Positions 1 to 6,379 are shown, counted from the first letter of the stretch. The stretch is DNA of 6,905 nt from Helicobacteraceae bacterium (GCA_031273735.1 JAISRI010000050.1:1-6905), one strand, 5' to 3'. Made by a program: numbers and translations. Notes: generated from the sequence alone by a model not told the origin.

Positions 1-212
1 GGTATGAGATCGCATATAAAGCTGGCGATGGCGCCGCCGCCTTTTCGCTTGGGTTAATGTATGAAAGAGAACTTAAAGATTATCCAAATGCGATCAAATG
101 GTATCAAACTGATAACAGCAATTTCGGTAGAAAAAAATTGGACGAACTCAACAAAAAACTATCGCAAGAATCAAACTCTACGATCTCAACCGATCTAAAC
201 CTTTCTAAATGA
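1..212 (+). CDS. Sel1/TPR-like repeat protein, C-terminal fragment
   Basis: The reading frame enters from the left edge (first complete codon at 3-5) and stops at TGA 210-212, giving 69 residues. The visible start, YEIAYKAGDGAAAFSLGLMY, followed by the stretch LKDYPNAIKWY, has the small-residue/aromatic spacing of a Sel1-like (TPR-type) helical repeat, in which A-x-x-L-G-x-x-Y and A-I-x-W-Y are typical. After about residue 43 the protein becomes a polar Lys/Ser/Asn-rich tail with no further repeat. Such proteins are usually scaffolds and are often exported or envelope-associated, but the N-terminus is outside the window, so neither location nor partner can be read. By hand count this fragment is about 39% GC, lower than the flagellar genes, which could mean a different origin or just relaxed codon use. 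It converges with fliY. Confidence 0.75.
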   Translation, partial: YEIAYKAGDGAAAFSLGLMYERELKDYPNAIKWYQTDNSNFGRKKLDELNKKLSQESNSTISTDLNLSK

Positions 213-243
213 CCTCGATCGCCCTTTACCGATATGATCGAGG
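213..243 (+). terminator. hairpin right after the Sel1-like gene, possible terminator
   Basis: A perfect 8-bp inverted repeat, CCTCGATC (213-220) and GATCGAGG (236-243), with a 15-nt loop, begins on the base after the stop codon. Only a short CTTT follows, so the U-tract is poor. It may end transcription of the Sel1-like gene. The arms contain parts of the CGATCG word that is abundant in the window, so chance pairing is not excluded. Confidence 0.4.
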
Positions 244-267
244 CTTTAGCGTAGAGCGTCCTCTTTC

Positions 268-336
268 GTCATTCCCGCCTTCCTTCTCGATTTACGCCCC
301 TAGAAGCGGGGCCACGGCTAAAGTCGCGGGAATGAC
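268..336. repeat. dRS3-like hairpin repeat, long form (R1)
   Basis: GTCATTCCCGC (268-278) and GCGGGAATGAC (326-336) are perfect 11-bp inverted arms. Inside is a second stem, GCCCC (296-300) with GGGGC (308-312). The arms match the ATTCCC...GGGAAT core of the neisserial dRS3 repeat family, but the spacing is longer than the dRS3 eight bases. The left inner side (CGCCTTCCTTCTCGATTTAC) closely resembles that of the unit at 6620-6685. Unlike the 6.1-6.7 kb units, both ends here carry GTCATT. It lies between two convergent genes and could act on either transcript's 3' end. Confidence 0.85.
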
Positions 337-349
337 TAGAAAGGAGTGG

Positions 350-378
350 CGGCTAAAAGCGTAACCGCGCGGGAATGA
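350..378. repeat. degenerate right half of a dRS3-like repeat
   Basis: CGGCTAAA (350-357) followed by GCGGGAATGA (369-378) repeats the right end of R1, where CGGCTAAA (315-322) is followed by GCGGGAATGAC (326-336). No left arm is present next to it. The simplest reading is a partial duplication or a decayed copy. The right arm could pair alternatively with the left arm at 268-278. Confidence 0.55.
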
Positions 379-413
379 TCGCAAAGAAGCGAGGTTTCGT
401 TTAGCGCGAGCGG

Positions 414-1268
414 TTAGCTTTTTAATTGTTCTAATCGTTCTTTTTTTGTGCCGATTGTCGTGATCTGAATACCAAAGTTGCCATCGACGATCACCACTTC
501 GCCTTCGGCGATCTTTTTATTATCCACCAAAATATCGAGCGGTTCGTTTGCAAGTTGGTCAAGCTCTACGATCGAGCCAATATCCATATTGATCACGTCG
601 CGTAGCAACATCTGTTTTCTGCCGATTCTGGCGCGGACGGTTAGACGCACGTCCATCAAAAGTTGAATGTTTTTGTGCTCTTCTGGCGTTAGCGCCGCAG
701 ATAGATGTTCTTTCGCGCTTGGAGCGCTAGGCGCGGCGATTTTCGCGCTCTCTTTTGGCGCTTCGTTTTCGATCGCTTGGGCGATCTCGCGATCGAGCGC
801 TAAAATAAGATCGCTTTCGATAGCGTTGATCGTAAAATTAAACGAATAGCTTTTGGCGAAACGCCCCAACTCTATTAAGTCCGTTTCGACAAACTCCGCT
901 CTTTCGGTTTTAATAGATAGCTTGACGATTTCATTTTGCGCCGCTAAGGAGCTGGAGAGCGCGCCGAAGATCTGCGAAATTATCTCTTTTGTAGCGTCGA
1001 GATCGTCCGGTTCTATAGCCTCTTTGCTTTCGCCCGATCCGCCTACCATCATATCCGATAACGCCGTAGCTAGTCGCGGCTCTATTATTACGCGCCCTTT
1101 TCCGCTTGCCGCGCCTGAAAAATCAAGCTCGATAACCGCCGCGGGCGAGGCTATCGTAGAACGTGGATTTAGCGCGGTTTCCTCTTTAAGACTGATCGCG
1201 GGCGCGACGCCGACCAAACCGTTGATCGTCGCGACCGTTTCTTTTTGTAGAAGCTCTATAAAACTCAT
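414..1268 (-). CDS. fliY: flagellar motor switch protein FliY
   Basis: The 284-residue product fits FliY of Campylobacterota, a C-ring protein on the cytoplasmic face of the flagellar motor that works with FliM, FliG and FliN. Residues about 40-160 form a CheC-like region; residues about 161-195 are an Ala/Pro/Ser-rich linker; residues about 200-275 are a clear SpoA (FliN-type) domain, with LLMDVRLTVRARIGRKQMLL and the later VDGNFGIQITTI. In the CheC-like region, DATKEIISQ (91-99) aligns with the phosphatase signature D-x3-E-x2-N, but Ser98 stands where Asn is expected, so CheY-P phosphatase activity is doubtful. The start ATG (1266-1268) overlaps the fliM stop by one base (TAATG), with AAAGG upstream inside fliM. 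It is the last gene of the operon, and no good intrinsic terminator follows it. Confidence 0.93.
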   Translation of the reverse strand: MSFIELLQKETVATINGLVGVAPAISLKEETALNPRSTIASPAAVIELDFSGAASGKGRVIIEPRLATALSDMMVGGSGESKEAIEPDDLDATKEIISQIFGALSSSLAAQNEIVKLSIKTERAEFVETDLIELGRFAKSYSFNFTINAIESDLILALDREIAQAIENEAPKESAKIAAPSAPSAKEHLSAALTPEEHKNIQLLMDVRLTVRARIGRKQMLLRDVINMDIGSIVELDQLANEPLDILVDNKKIAEGEVVIVDGNFGIQITTIGTKKERLEQLKS

Positions 1269-2332
1269 TACGCTTCGCCTTTGAACGCTTGTATTTTCTG
1301 ACGCCGCTCCTCTTCGAGGCGGGTAAGAATTGATTTAACGTCGTCGTGTTCGGTGCGGATTAACTCGTTGATTTCAACGGTTTTGCGAAATCTGCTTAAC
1401 CCCAATTTAGCGACAAATTTATCCTCGCCGTCGACGCATAAGATCGCGGTGTCGTCGGCGGGGCGATTTAGGATCAAAATATCCCCTTTTTGAAGCTCGA
1501 AAAGATCGCGCAAAGTTAGCTTTGCATCGCCTATGATCGCCTCTACGCTTACCTTCGCGCCGCCAAGCAGAGTTTTTAACTCTCTATTACGCGATTTTTT
1601 TGAGCTTGTGTCGCTGATCATAATATCGCGCGCGGCAAGTTTTGGCAAGACTGGCTCTAAGGCGATCACGGGATAGCATATATTCATCATACCGCTTGTG
1701 TGTCCTATGATAATTTCCATAACGACCATTACGACAATTTCGTTTTGCGCGACGATCTGAATGACGTTTGGACTGCTCTCTTTTGCCTCCACTACGGGAT
1801 AAAGCTCCGTTACGGGCGACCAAGCGTCTTTTAAGTTTTGCATAATAACGCGCAAAATCGTATCGAGAAGGTTTAATTCGATATCCGTAAAATCCCTGCT
1901 CGCGTCGTAGGCTTCGCCATTGCCGCCAAGCAAACGATCGATCATAGGAAAAGCTATCGCGGAGTTGATCTCTAAAACGCCGCTCCCCTCTAAAGGTTTC
2001 ACGGAAAAAACGTTAAAGCTGGTAGGCGAAGGAAGGCTCATCAAAAATTCGCCGTAGGTCATCTGATCGACGGAATGAAGCTGAATCTCCACGATTGAGC
2101 GCATAACCGACGATATTTGCGCCGATAGCGCCCGCACCATTTTATCGTGGATCGACCTGAAGGCGCGAAGTTGCTCTTTGCTGACGCGGTTGGGGCGCTT
2201 GAAATCGTAGAGCGTAACCTGCCGCTGATCGACTCTTTTTTCTTTTTTAAGTAGCGAGTCTGGGCTGGTTTCGTCGTCGTCGACCGCTTCAAGTAGCGCG
2301 TCGATCTCTTCCTGACTAAGAATATCCGCCAT
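1268..2332 (-). CDS. fliM: flagellar motor switch protein FliM
   Basis: The 354-residue protein has the full FliM layout. The N-terminal LSQEEIDALLEA (5-16) is the conserved helix that binds phosphorylated CheY. After an acidic, polar linker, residues about 40-240 form the CheC-like middle domain that contacts FliG, with LLGGNGE (134-140) and GHTSGMMNICYP (210-221) as family landmarks. Residues about 255-330 are the SpoA domain that joins FliN/FliY (LLGGAKVSVEAIIGDAKLTL). It controls switching of rotation in the C-ring. The ATG (2330-2332) directly follows the fliA stop with no spacer (TAAATG); AAAGGG lies upstream within fliA, so translation is probably coupled. Length is normal and no key segment is missing. 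Confidence 0.97.
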   Translation of the reverse strand: MADILSQEEIDALLEAVDDDETSPDSLLKKEKRVDQRQVTLYDFKRPNRVSKEQLRAFRSIHDKMVRALSAQISSVMRSIVEIQLHSVDQMTYGEFLMSLPSPTSFNVFSVKPLEGSGVLEINSAIAFPMIDRLLGGNGEAYDASRDFTDIELNLLDTILRVIMQNLKDAWSPVTELYPVVEAKESSPNVIQIVAQNEIVVMVVMEIIIGHTSGMMNICYPVIALEPVLPKLAARDIMISDTSSKKSRNRELKTLLGGAKVSVEAIIGDAKLTLRDLFELQKGDILILNRPADDTAILCVDGEDKFVAKLGLSRFRKTVEINELIRTEHDDVKSILTRLEEERRQKIQAFKGEA

Positions 2333-3028
2333 TTACGCCACCCTTTCGCGGATTTTTCGCGTTACGTTTTTGATGATCTGTGATATGCGCGATTCCGTTA
2401 TATTCAAAACGCCGCTAATCTCTTTTAGATTTAGCTCTTCATAAAAGTATAGTTGAATGATCATCTGTTCTCTTTCGTTCATCTCCGATAGGACGATTGT
2501 TACCTGCTCGATCGCCTCGTCGCGCAGAACCTTTTTTTCTACGTTATCCTCGCCAAAAAGCTGCAACTGATCGTCGAGCGACATTAGCGTTCCTACGTCG
2601 CCCGCGTCCCGCGCTTTTTGCACCTTTGCGATATCCTCGCGCAACTCTTTAGCGATATACTCGTCGGTAGGCTCTTCGTCGTGTTCGCCAAAATAAGAGA
2701 TAATAAGTCTTTCGACGTCTTTAATCAGTTTGCGATCGCTTCTACTGATGGTGTCTAGGCTTCTTAAAAAATCCAGCATAGCGCCATGCACGCGCTTTTT
2801 GGCGTATCCCCAAAAGCTATCGTTGATCTCCGCGTCGTAGCGGCGGGCGAGTTTGATAAGCTCCTCCGCGCCAATCGAAATCAGATCGCTCGCTTCGACG
2901 CTTGCGGGAAGCCGCTCTTTTAATCTATGCGCCATCGCTTTCACGGCGGGCAGATATTGCACCGCCAAATCGTTTAGCGCCTCTTGGCGTTGCGCGGCGT
3001 AAGCGTTCGAGGAGTTTATGCTACTCAC
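2333..3028 (-). CDS. fliA: flagellar sigma factor sigma-28 (FliA)
   Basis: The 231-residue product is a compact sigma-70-family factor of the FliA class, which directs RNA polymerase to late flagellar promoters (filament, motor and chemotaxis genes). Region 2 spans about residues 22-95 and includes AMAHRLKERLP, DLISIGAEELIKLARRYD and FWGYAKKRVHGAMLDFLR. Region 3 follows through about residue 165. Region 4 (about 175-231) carries the DNA-binding helix-turn-helix LNLKEISGVLNITESRISQI. The start is a GTG (3026-3028) overlapping the TGA of the preceding gene by four bases (GTGA). It is supported by AAGGA six bases upstream (minus strand, 3035-3039), and by the N-terminus reaching region 2 at a usual distance. 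FlgM, the anti-sigma partner, is not in the window. Confidence 0.96.
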   Translation of the reverse strand: MSSINSSNAYAAQRQEALNDLAVQYLPAVKAMAHRLKERLPASVEASDLISIGAEELIKLARRYDAEINDSFWGYAKKRVHGAMLDFLRSLDTISRSDRKLIKDVERLIISYFGEHDEEPTDEYIAKELREDIAKVQKARDAGDVGTLMSLDDQLQLFGEDNVEKKVLRDEAIEQVTIVLSEMNEREQMIIQLYFYEELNLKEISGVLNITESRISQIIKNVTRKIRERVA

Positions 3029-3363
3029 GACGTTTCCTTGCTCTTGGTTCTGGCGATTTCGGCTTCAAGATTTCTGATAAAGCGCGTGGAATCCCTGATA
3101 TAGGCTTCGCGTTTTTCGATCTGCGATCGCGCTTTGTCTAATTGCGTTTCATAGTATTCGGCTTCGATCGAGTAAGCGGTTTTGGAATCTACAAATCGAA
3201 TAAAAAAACCGCTTGCCGCGAGAGCGATCATATAGAAAATAAAGGTTATCGCTATGCACGCATAGACAAGCCACAGCGCTTCTAAATCGGCAAGCAGGGC
3301 AAAGATCAACCCTACGAAGAAACCGCTTGCCGTTAAAAAAAAGATAAAGTTGTCCGCGCGCAT
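3025..3363 (-). CDS. small two-helix membrane protein of the flagellar operon
   Basis: This 112-residue protein of unknown function has two predicted transmembrane helices (about 7-25, FFLTASGFFVGLIFALLAD, and about 31-55), then a charged helical C-terminal part (about 60-108, with ETQLDKARSQIEKREAYI) that looks like a coiled coil. It has no enzyme motif and no cleavable signal peptide. The short loop between helices predicts a hairpin with the coiled coil on one side, likely the cytoplasm. It occupies the position of the uncharacterised genes between flhG and fliA in H. pylori (HP1033) and C. jejuni (Cj0062c); I assign equivalence by place and topology, not by alignment. It starts 14 bases after flhG with only a weak GAGCGGA ribosome site, and overlaps fliA by four bases. 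A role near FlhF/FlhG or the motor is inference. Confidence 0.85.
   Translation of the reverse strand: MRADNFIFFLTASGFFVGLIFALLADLEALWLVYACIAITFIFYMIALAASGFFIRFVDSKTAYSIEAEYYETQLDKARSQIEKREAYIRDSTRFIRNLEAEIARTKSKETS
3035..3039 (-). promoter_or_regulatory. ribosome binding site for fliA
   Basis: AAGGA on the minus strand, six bases before the GTG start of fliA and inside the end of the upstream gene. It supports a GTG initiation that overlaps the previous stop. Confidence 0.7.
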
Positions 3364-3377
3364 TTTTTTCCGCTCTT

Positions 3378-4244
3378 TTAGAACTTGGTAAGCAATCGTT
3401 TGAAAAAGCCGCCAATCCCGCTTTCTTCAGGCGTTTCAAGCACGCCGCGTTCCATAAGTTGTAGCATAGCGTCTAAAATCTCGTTGAGGCTTGCCGTCGA
3501 TCGAGAAGAGGCGAACTCTTTTGCGAATAGATAGCGCCCGCGCACGCTCTTTGCCACCTCGCTATCCCTAGAAAGCTGCCCCAAAAGCCTTAAATTAACG
3601 TTTGGCAGGTTTTTTTCGGCGACCTTGCGGATCTTTTCAAAAACCTGTCTGCCTTCGCGATCGCTTTGCGTCTGGTTTAAGATAAATAGAAGCCTTTGAC
3701 GCGAATCGCAAAGCACCTTGATCATCGCGTAAGCGTCCGTGATTGCGGCGGGATCGGGCGTGGTAACGACGATCGCTTCGTCCGCCGCCTTTAAGAAAGT
3801 CTGCACGCTTTCGCCAATGCCCGCGCCTGTATCGATAATGATAAAATCGAGAAAATCCAGCTTTTTGACCTCTTCAAAAAACCGCTCCAGCGCGTAGCCT
3901 TCGCCGAACTTTAATATATCGCCGCCGCTTTCGCCCGGTATCAGATAAAAATTTTCTTCGATCTTTATCAAAATATCTTCTACGCCGCATTCGCCTTTCA
4001 TCAGATTTAAAATCGTCTTTTGCGGCTTGACGCCTAACATAACGTCGAGATTGGCAAGCCCGATGTCCGCGTCCAAAATCCCTACCGAAAAGCCTCTTTT
4101 TGCCAAAAGATAACCCATATTTGCGCTGATCGTCGTTTTTCCAACGCCGCCCTTGCCGCTCGTGATCGTTAAAAAACGGGTTTTCGCGTTTTTGCCCGCG
4201 TTTTGCGACCCGACGATTTCGGCTAGTTTTTGCGCCTGATTCAT
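3378..4244 (-). CDS. flhG: flagellar number regulator FlhG (MinD-like ATPase)
   Basis: The 288-residue protein is a ParA/MinD-family ATPase also called YlxH or FleN. It limits flagellar number by acting on FlhF. The deviant Walker A motif SGKGGVGKTT spans 29-38, with signature Lys31 and P-loop Lys36; LDADIGLANLDVMLG (57-71) and IIIDTGAGIGE (135-145) are the switch and Walker B regions; TTPDPAAITDAY (161-172) is a family landmark. The N-terminal MNQAQKLAEIV resembles the DQAxxLR activator helix known to stimulate FlhF GTPase. The C-terminal GGFFKRLLTKF (278-288) resembles the MinD membrane-targeting helix. The ATG (4242-4244) overlaps the flhF stop (ATGA) and has a good AGGAG upstream. Normal length. 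Confidence 0.96.
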   Translation of the reverse strand: MNQAQKLAEIVGSQNAGKNAKTRFLTITSGKGGVGKTTISANMGYLLAKRGFSVGILDADIGLANLDVMLGVKPQKTILNLMKGECGVEDILIKIEENFYLIPGESGGDILKFGEGYALERFFEEVKKLDFLDFIIIDTGAGIGESVQTFLKAADEAIVVTTPDPAAITDAYAMIKVLCDSRQRLLFILNQTQSDREGRQVFEKIRKVAEKNLPNVNLRLLGQLSRDSEVAKSVRGRYLFAKEFASSRSTASLNEILDAMLQLMERGVLETPEESGIGGFFKRLLTKF

Positions 4245-5572
4245 AGAGCTATCTCCTGCGTTTTATTAAATCCGTCTAAAAGGCAGGCGATAAAGTAGTT
4301 CTCGTTTGCGACGATAAGATCGTCTGGCACCTCTTGTCCGATCGAGAGATAGGAAAGCGGTTTTTTACACTCGTAGATAAAGCTGAAAAAGGAGCCGAGC
4401 GTATTGGTTTCGTCAAGTTTTGTGGCGACGATCGTATCGATTCCAAGCGGACTGTAATTGCGGTAAATATCGCGCAGATCTTCTAGCTTGCTCGTGGCGG
4501 AGAGCGCCAAAACCACGTCGATACTCGTCTGCTTTTCCGCGTCTAAAAACTGCTGGATTCTCGCGATCTTTTCGCGATCGTGCTGGCTCGATCCCGCCGT
4601 GTCGATTAAGATAATATCGCAATGGCGAAGCGAGGATAACGCGGCGCCAAAGTCGATCGGATCGCGCACGGTCTCTATACCAAGCCTCATCATTTTGGCG
4701 TAGTAACTTAGCTGCTCCACCGCGCCGATTCGGTAGGTGTCGACGGTCATAATCCCTACCTTGTATTTGTCGCTTAACTTATAGGCGAATCTAGCGGCTA
4801 GTTTGGCTAAACTCGTCGTCTTACCTACGCCCGTAGGACCGACGAGCATCATCACCTTTTTGTTGGGGCGGTTTAGTTTGCTTTCGATTCGCGTCGGGAT
4901 CATTTTGCGAAGCAAAACTTTAAAATATCGACGCACCGTTTCGCTGTTTTGACGCATTCCAAGCGGCATATTTTCCAGCGTCAAGCGCATTATTTCGCCT
5001 AAATGCTCCGCGCTCATACCGCTTTGGCGGCTAATGCGGTATATCTCGGCAAACTCCGGCGGTATCGCCGCGTTTTTGGGATCGACCGTTTTTTCCCAAA
5101 TGGCGTTTTGGATCAGCGTAACCCGATCGGCAATCCTTGCGATCTCCCGACTCATCTTGCTTAAATCCGCCGCTTGCTCTTTGATCTGCGGCGGCGCGAT
5201 CGTCTCTCTTGGCTCTTTGATCGGCTCTTTTTTTTCGGGTTTGCGAATCGGCGCGGACGAGTCGCTAAGTCCCGCGCCATTCATAATCGTTTCGATCTCT
5301 CTAGCCGCGTCTGAAATCTGAACCAAAACGTCGTCGCCTTTTTGTTGGTTCGCGCGATTGTGCCCGACGCTTTTAGCCGCGTTTTTCTTGGCGAGGGCTT
5401 CGGCGATTATGCCGTCTTCTACGCCGACGACAATCTCGTAAAGCGCGTTCTGCCCTAAGGCTTTTTTGCGAATCTCCTTATTGCTTACGACCAGCGCTTC
5501 GCCTCCCCAATCGGCTTCTATCTGCCTGAGAGCTTCGGCTGGCGACTGCCCCGTATATGTAAAAAGTTTCAT
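4241..5572 (-). CDS. flhF: flagellar placement GTPase FlhF
   Basis: FlhF is the third SRP-type GTPase, beside Ffh and FtsY. It marks the membrane site of the new flagellum and is controlled by FlhG. I start it at the ATG 5570-5572 (443 residues, MKLFTYTGQSP...). The frame stays open upstream to 5626, but only this ATG overlaps the folK stop (ATGA), has AAGGA five bases upstream, and gives the usual short beta-strand N-terminus of the B domain. Residues about 1-80 are the B domain; about 80-150 a charged, Pro-rich linker; about 150-235 the N domain; then the G domain: G1 GPTGVGKTT (245-253), DTYRIGAVEQL (278-288), G3 DTAGSSQHD (324-332), G4 TKLDE (384-388), and SIGQEVPDD (410-418). All GTP-binding motifs are intact. 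It overlaps flhG by four bases. Confidence 0.96.
   Translation of the reverse strand: MKLFTYTGQSPAEALRQIEADWGGEALVVSNKEIRKKALGQNALYEIVVGVEDGIIAEALAKKNAAKSVGHNRANQQKGDDVLVQISDAAREIETIMNGAGLSDSSAPIRKPEKKEPIKEPRETIAPPQIKEQAADLSKMSREIARIADRVTLIQNAIWEKTVDPKNAAIPPEFAEIYRISRQSGMSAEHLGEIMRLTLENMPLGMRQNSETVRRYFKVLLRKMIPTRIESKLNRPNKKVMMLVGPTGVGKTTSLAKLAARFAYKLSDKYKVGIMTVDTYRIGAVEQLSYYAKMMRLGIETVRDPIDFGAALSSLRHCDIILIDTAGSSQHDREKIARIQQFLDAEKQTSIDVVLALSATSKLEDLRDIYRNYSPLGIDTIVATKLDETNTLGSFFSFIYECKKPLSYLSIGQEVPDDLIVANENYFIACLLDGFNKTQEIAL
4253..4257 (-). promoter_or_regulatory. ribosome binding site for flhG
   Basis: AGGAG on the minus strand, eight bases before the flhG ATG, within the last codons of flhF. 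It is the best Shine-Dalgarno match seen in the operon, so flhG can initiate on its own as well as by coupling. Confidence 0.75.
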
Positions 5573-6054
5573 ATCGTTCCTTGCAACAACAGCATTGGTA
5601 TAGTTACGCTCGCTCGATCGCGCCACTTCGGGTGCGGCAATAATAGTTTAGGATTATAGCTTCGTTTCGTTTCAAAAAATAGAATATCGAGATCGAGCGT
5701 GCGCGGCGCGTTCTTAAACGATCGCGTTCTGCCAAAGCGCTTTTCGATATTTTGCAGCCGTTTTAACAGAGCGAACGCGCTTAGATTGGTTTGAATTAAG
5801 ATAACGGCGTTTGTAAAGATCGGCGTATTATGCGCGGCAAAATCGGGGTTGATAAAGAGCGGCGAAGTTTTTATAACGTCGATCGCGCCGTCCGATATAA
5901 AGCGCAAGAAGAGGCGATCGAAGGCGCGTTTTACGTCTCCTATATTGCCGCCGATCCCGATTAGCGCCCGCCGCCTTTTGCGCGATATGCGCGGCGCAGA
6001 GGGAAAACGCGCCGTCCAAACGATCTCGTTTTTTTGATCGATAACGCGCCTCAT
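5569..6054 (-). CDS. folK: 2-amino-4-hydroxy-6-hydroxymethyldihydropteridine pyrophosphokinase
   Basis: FolK (HPPK) transfers pyrophosphate from ATP to 6-hydroxymethyl-7,8-dihydropterin in cytosolic folate synthesis. In the 161 residues, LIGIGGNIGD (31-40) is the N-terminal pterin-site strand and loop, FGRTRSFKNAPRTLDLDILF (107-126) holds the catalytic Arg and the two Mg-binding Asp (121 and 123), and LLPHPKWRDRASV (138-150) is the third conserved block. About 25 residues, rich in basic and aromatic side chains, precede the core. I recall a similar extension in Campylobacter FolK. The start ATG (6052-6054) has GAGGA just upstream and lies 32 bases after a TATAAT box. It is the first gene of the flagellar operon and overlaps flhF by four bases, so flagellar gene expression may share its promoter. 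Confidence 0.95.
   Translation of the reverse strand: MRRVIDQKNEIVWTARFPSAPRISRKRRRALIGIGGNIGDVKRAFDRLFLRFISDGAIDVIKTSPLFINPDFAAHNTPIFTNAVILIQTNLSAFALLKRLQNIEKRFGRTRSFKNAPRTLDLDILFFETKRSYNPKLLLPHPKWRDRASVTIPMLLLQGTI
5578..5582 (-). promoter_or_regulatory. ribosome binding site deciding the flhF start
   Basis: AAGGA on the minus strand, five bases before the ATG at 5570-5572 and inside folK. It favours this start over the upstream in-frame ATG at 5624-5626, which would give an 18-residue extension overlapping folK. Confidence 0.75.
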
Positions 6055-6058
6055 AAAA

Positions 6059-6063
6059 TCCTC
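6059..6063 (-). promoter_or_regulatory. ribosome binding site for folK
   Basis: GAGGA on the minus strand, four bases before the folK ATG; the spacing is slightly short but usable. It supports the annotated start and the long basic N-terminus. Confidence 0.65.
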
Positions 6064-6086
6064 GCCCTATTTTTTCTAAAAACGCG

Positions 6087-6092
6087 ATTATA
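6087..6092 (-). promoter_or_regulatory. probable sigma-70 -10 box of the folK-fliY operon
   Basis: A perfect TATAAT on the minus strand (plus-strand ATTATA) lies 32 bases before the folK ATG, which would give a leader of roughly 25 bases. No convincing -35 box is seen: TAGTTT at 6109-6114 has the right spacing (16 bases) but matches poorly. Weak or absent -35 boxes are typical of housekeeping promoters in Campylobacterota. No sigma-54 or sigma-28 site is seen here. Confidence 0.65.
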
Positions 6093-6157
6093 TCCTTGAT
6101 CCTACGTTAAACTATGGTTTCGATCGCCTCTCCGCCGTCGCTCACGCCTCCCTTCTC

Positions 6158-6225
6158 GTCATTCCCGCGACGGAGCGATAGCTTCCGCAGGAAGCGGCAA
6201 TCGCGTAGGAAGGCGGGAATCCAAA
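6158..6225. repeat. dRS3-like unit A, long form
   Basis: A 68-bp unit with ends GTCATTCCCGC and GGCGGGAATCCAAA. It folds over its length: outer ATTCCCGC/GCGGGAAT, then GCGAT (6175-6179) with ATCGC (6200-6204), then GCTTCC (6181-6186) with GGAAGC (6190-6195) around a 3-nt loop. Confidence 0.85.
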
Positions 6226-6298
6226 CCAAAGACCTACGGGCAGCGATCGCCTTTGATTGTTCGTAAGTCTGAATACTCACGACGCAAAAGCCGTCGTA

Positions 6299-6326
6299 TT
6301 TGGATTCCCGCCTACGCGGGAATGAC
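6299..6326. repeat. dRS3-like unit B, short form
   Basis: A 28-bp hairpin whose core fits ATTCCC-N8-GGGAAT exactly, the published neisserial dRS3 consensus. Its reverse complement matches unit D at 27 of 28 positions. Confidence 0.9.
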
Positions 6327-6379
6327 TGTGTTTGTTGGTTTTGCCGCATCAAAGACGGCTTCAACAATTCGATGATTCT

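Larger units (their letters stand above)
6158..6326. repeat. composite mirror-image repeat element 1 (units A and B)
   Basis: The element runs from GTCATTCCCGC (6158-6168) to GCGGGAATGAC (6316-6326), an 11-bp perfect terminal inverted repeat. Inside are an outer-facing long unit A, a 73-bp spacer, and a short unit B, so that GGCGGGAATCCAAA (6212-6225) faces TTTGGATTCCCGCC (6299-6312). The spacer holds a hairpin ACGACG/CGTCGT (6279-6284, 6292-6297) and is related to the spacer of element 2. No flanking target duplication is evident. The form is MITE-like, but mobility is not shown. Confidence 0.7.

Noticed and set aside
853..1284. 143-codon plus-strand open frame opposite fliY
   Set aside because: It is antisense to a well-conserved gene and results from its codon bias; the product has no recognisable domain.
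3149..3439. 96-codon frame across the flhG/membrane-protein junction
   Set aside because: It lies out of frame over two supported genes, and its peptide has no family features.
6109..6114. -35 box TAGTTT for the folK promoter
   Set aside because: Only about two of six bases match TTGACA, so I keep the -10 box alone.
6226..6298. small RNA in the spacer of composite element 1
   Set aside because: It has one short hairpin and no promoter or terminator of its own; the hairpin is better explained as part of the repeat element.
6107..6367. 86-codon minus-strand open frame with SFPRRRESK
   Set aside because: This peptide is the usual accidental translation of ATTCCCGC repeats. The frame covers units A and B and has no family or ribosome site.
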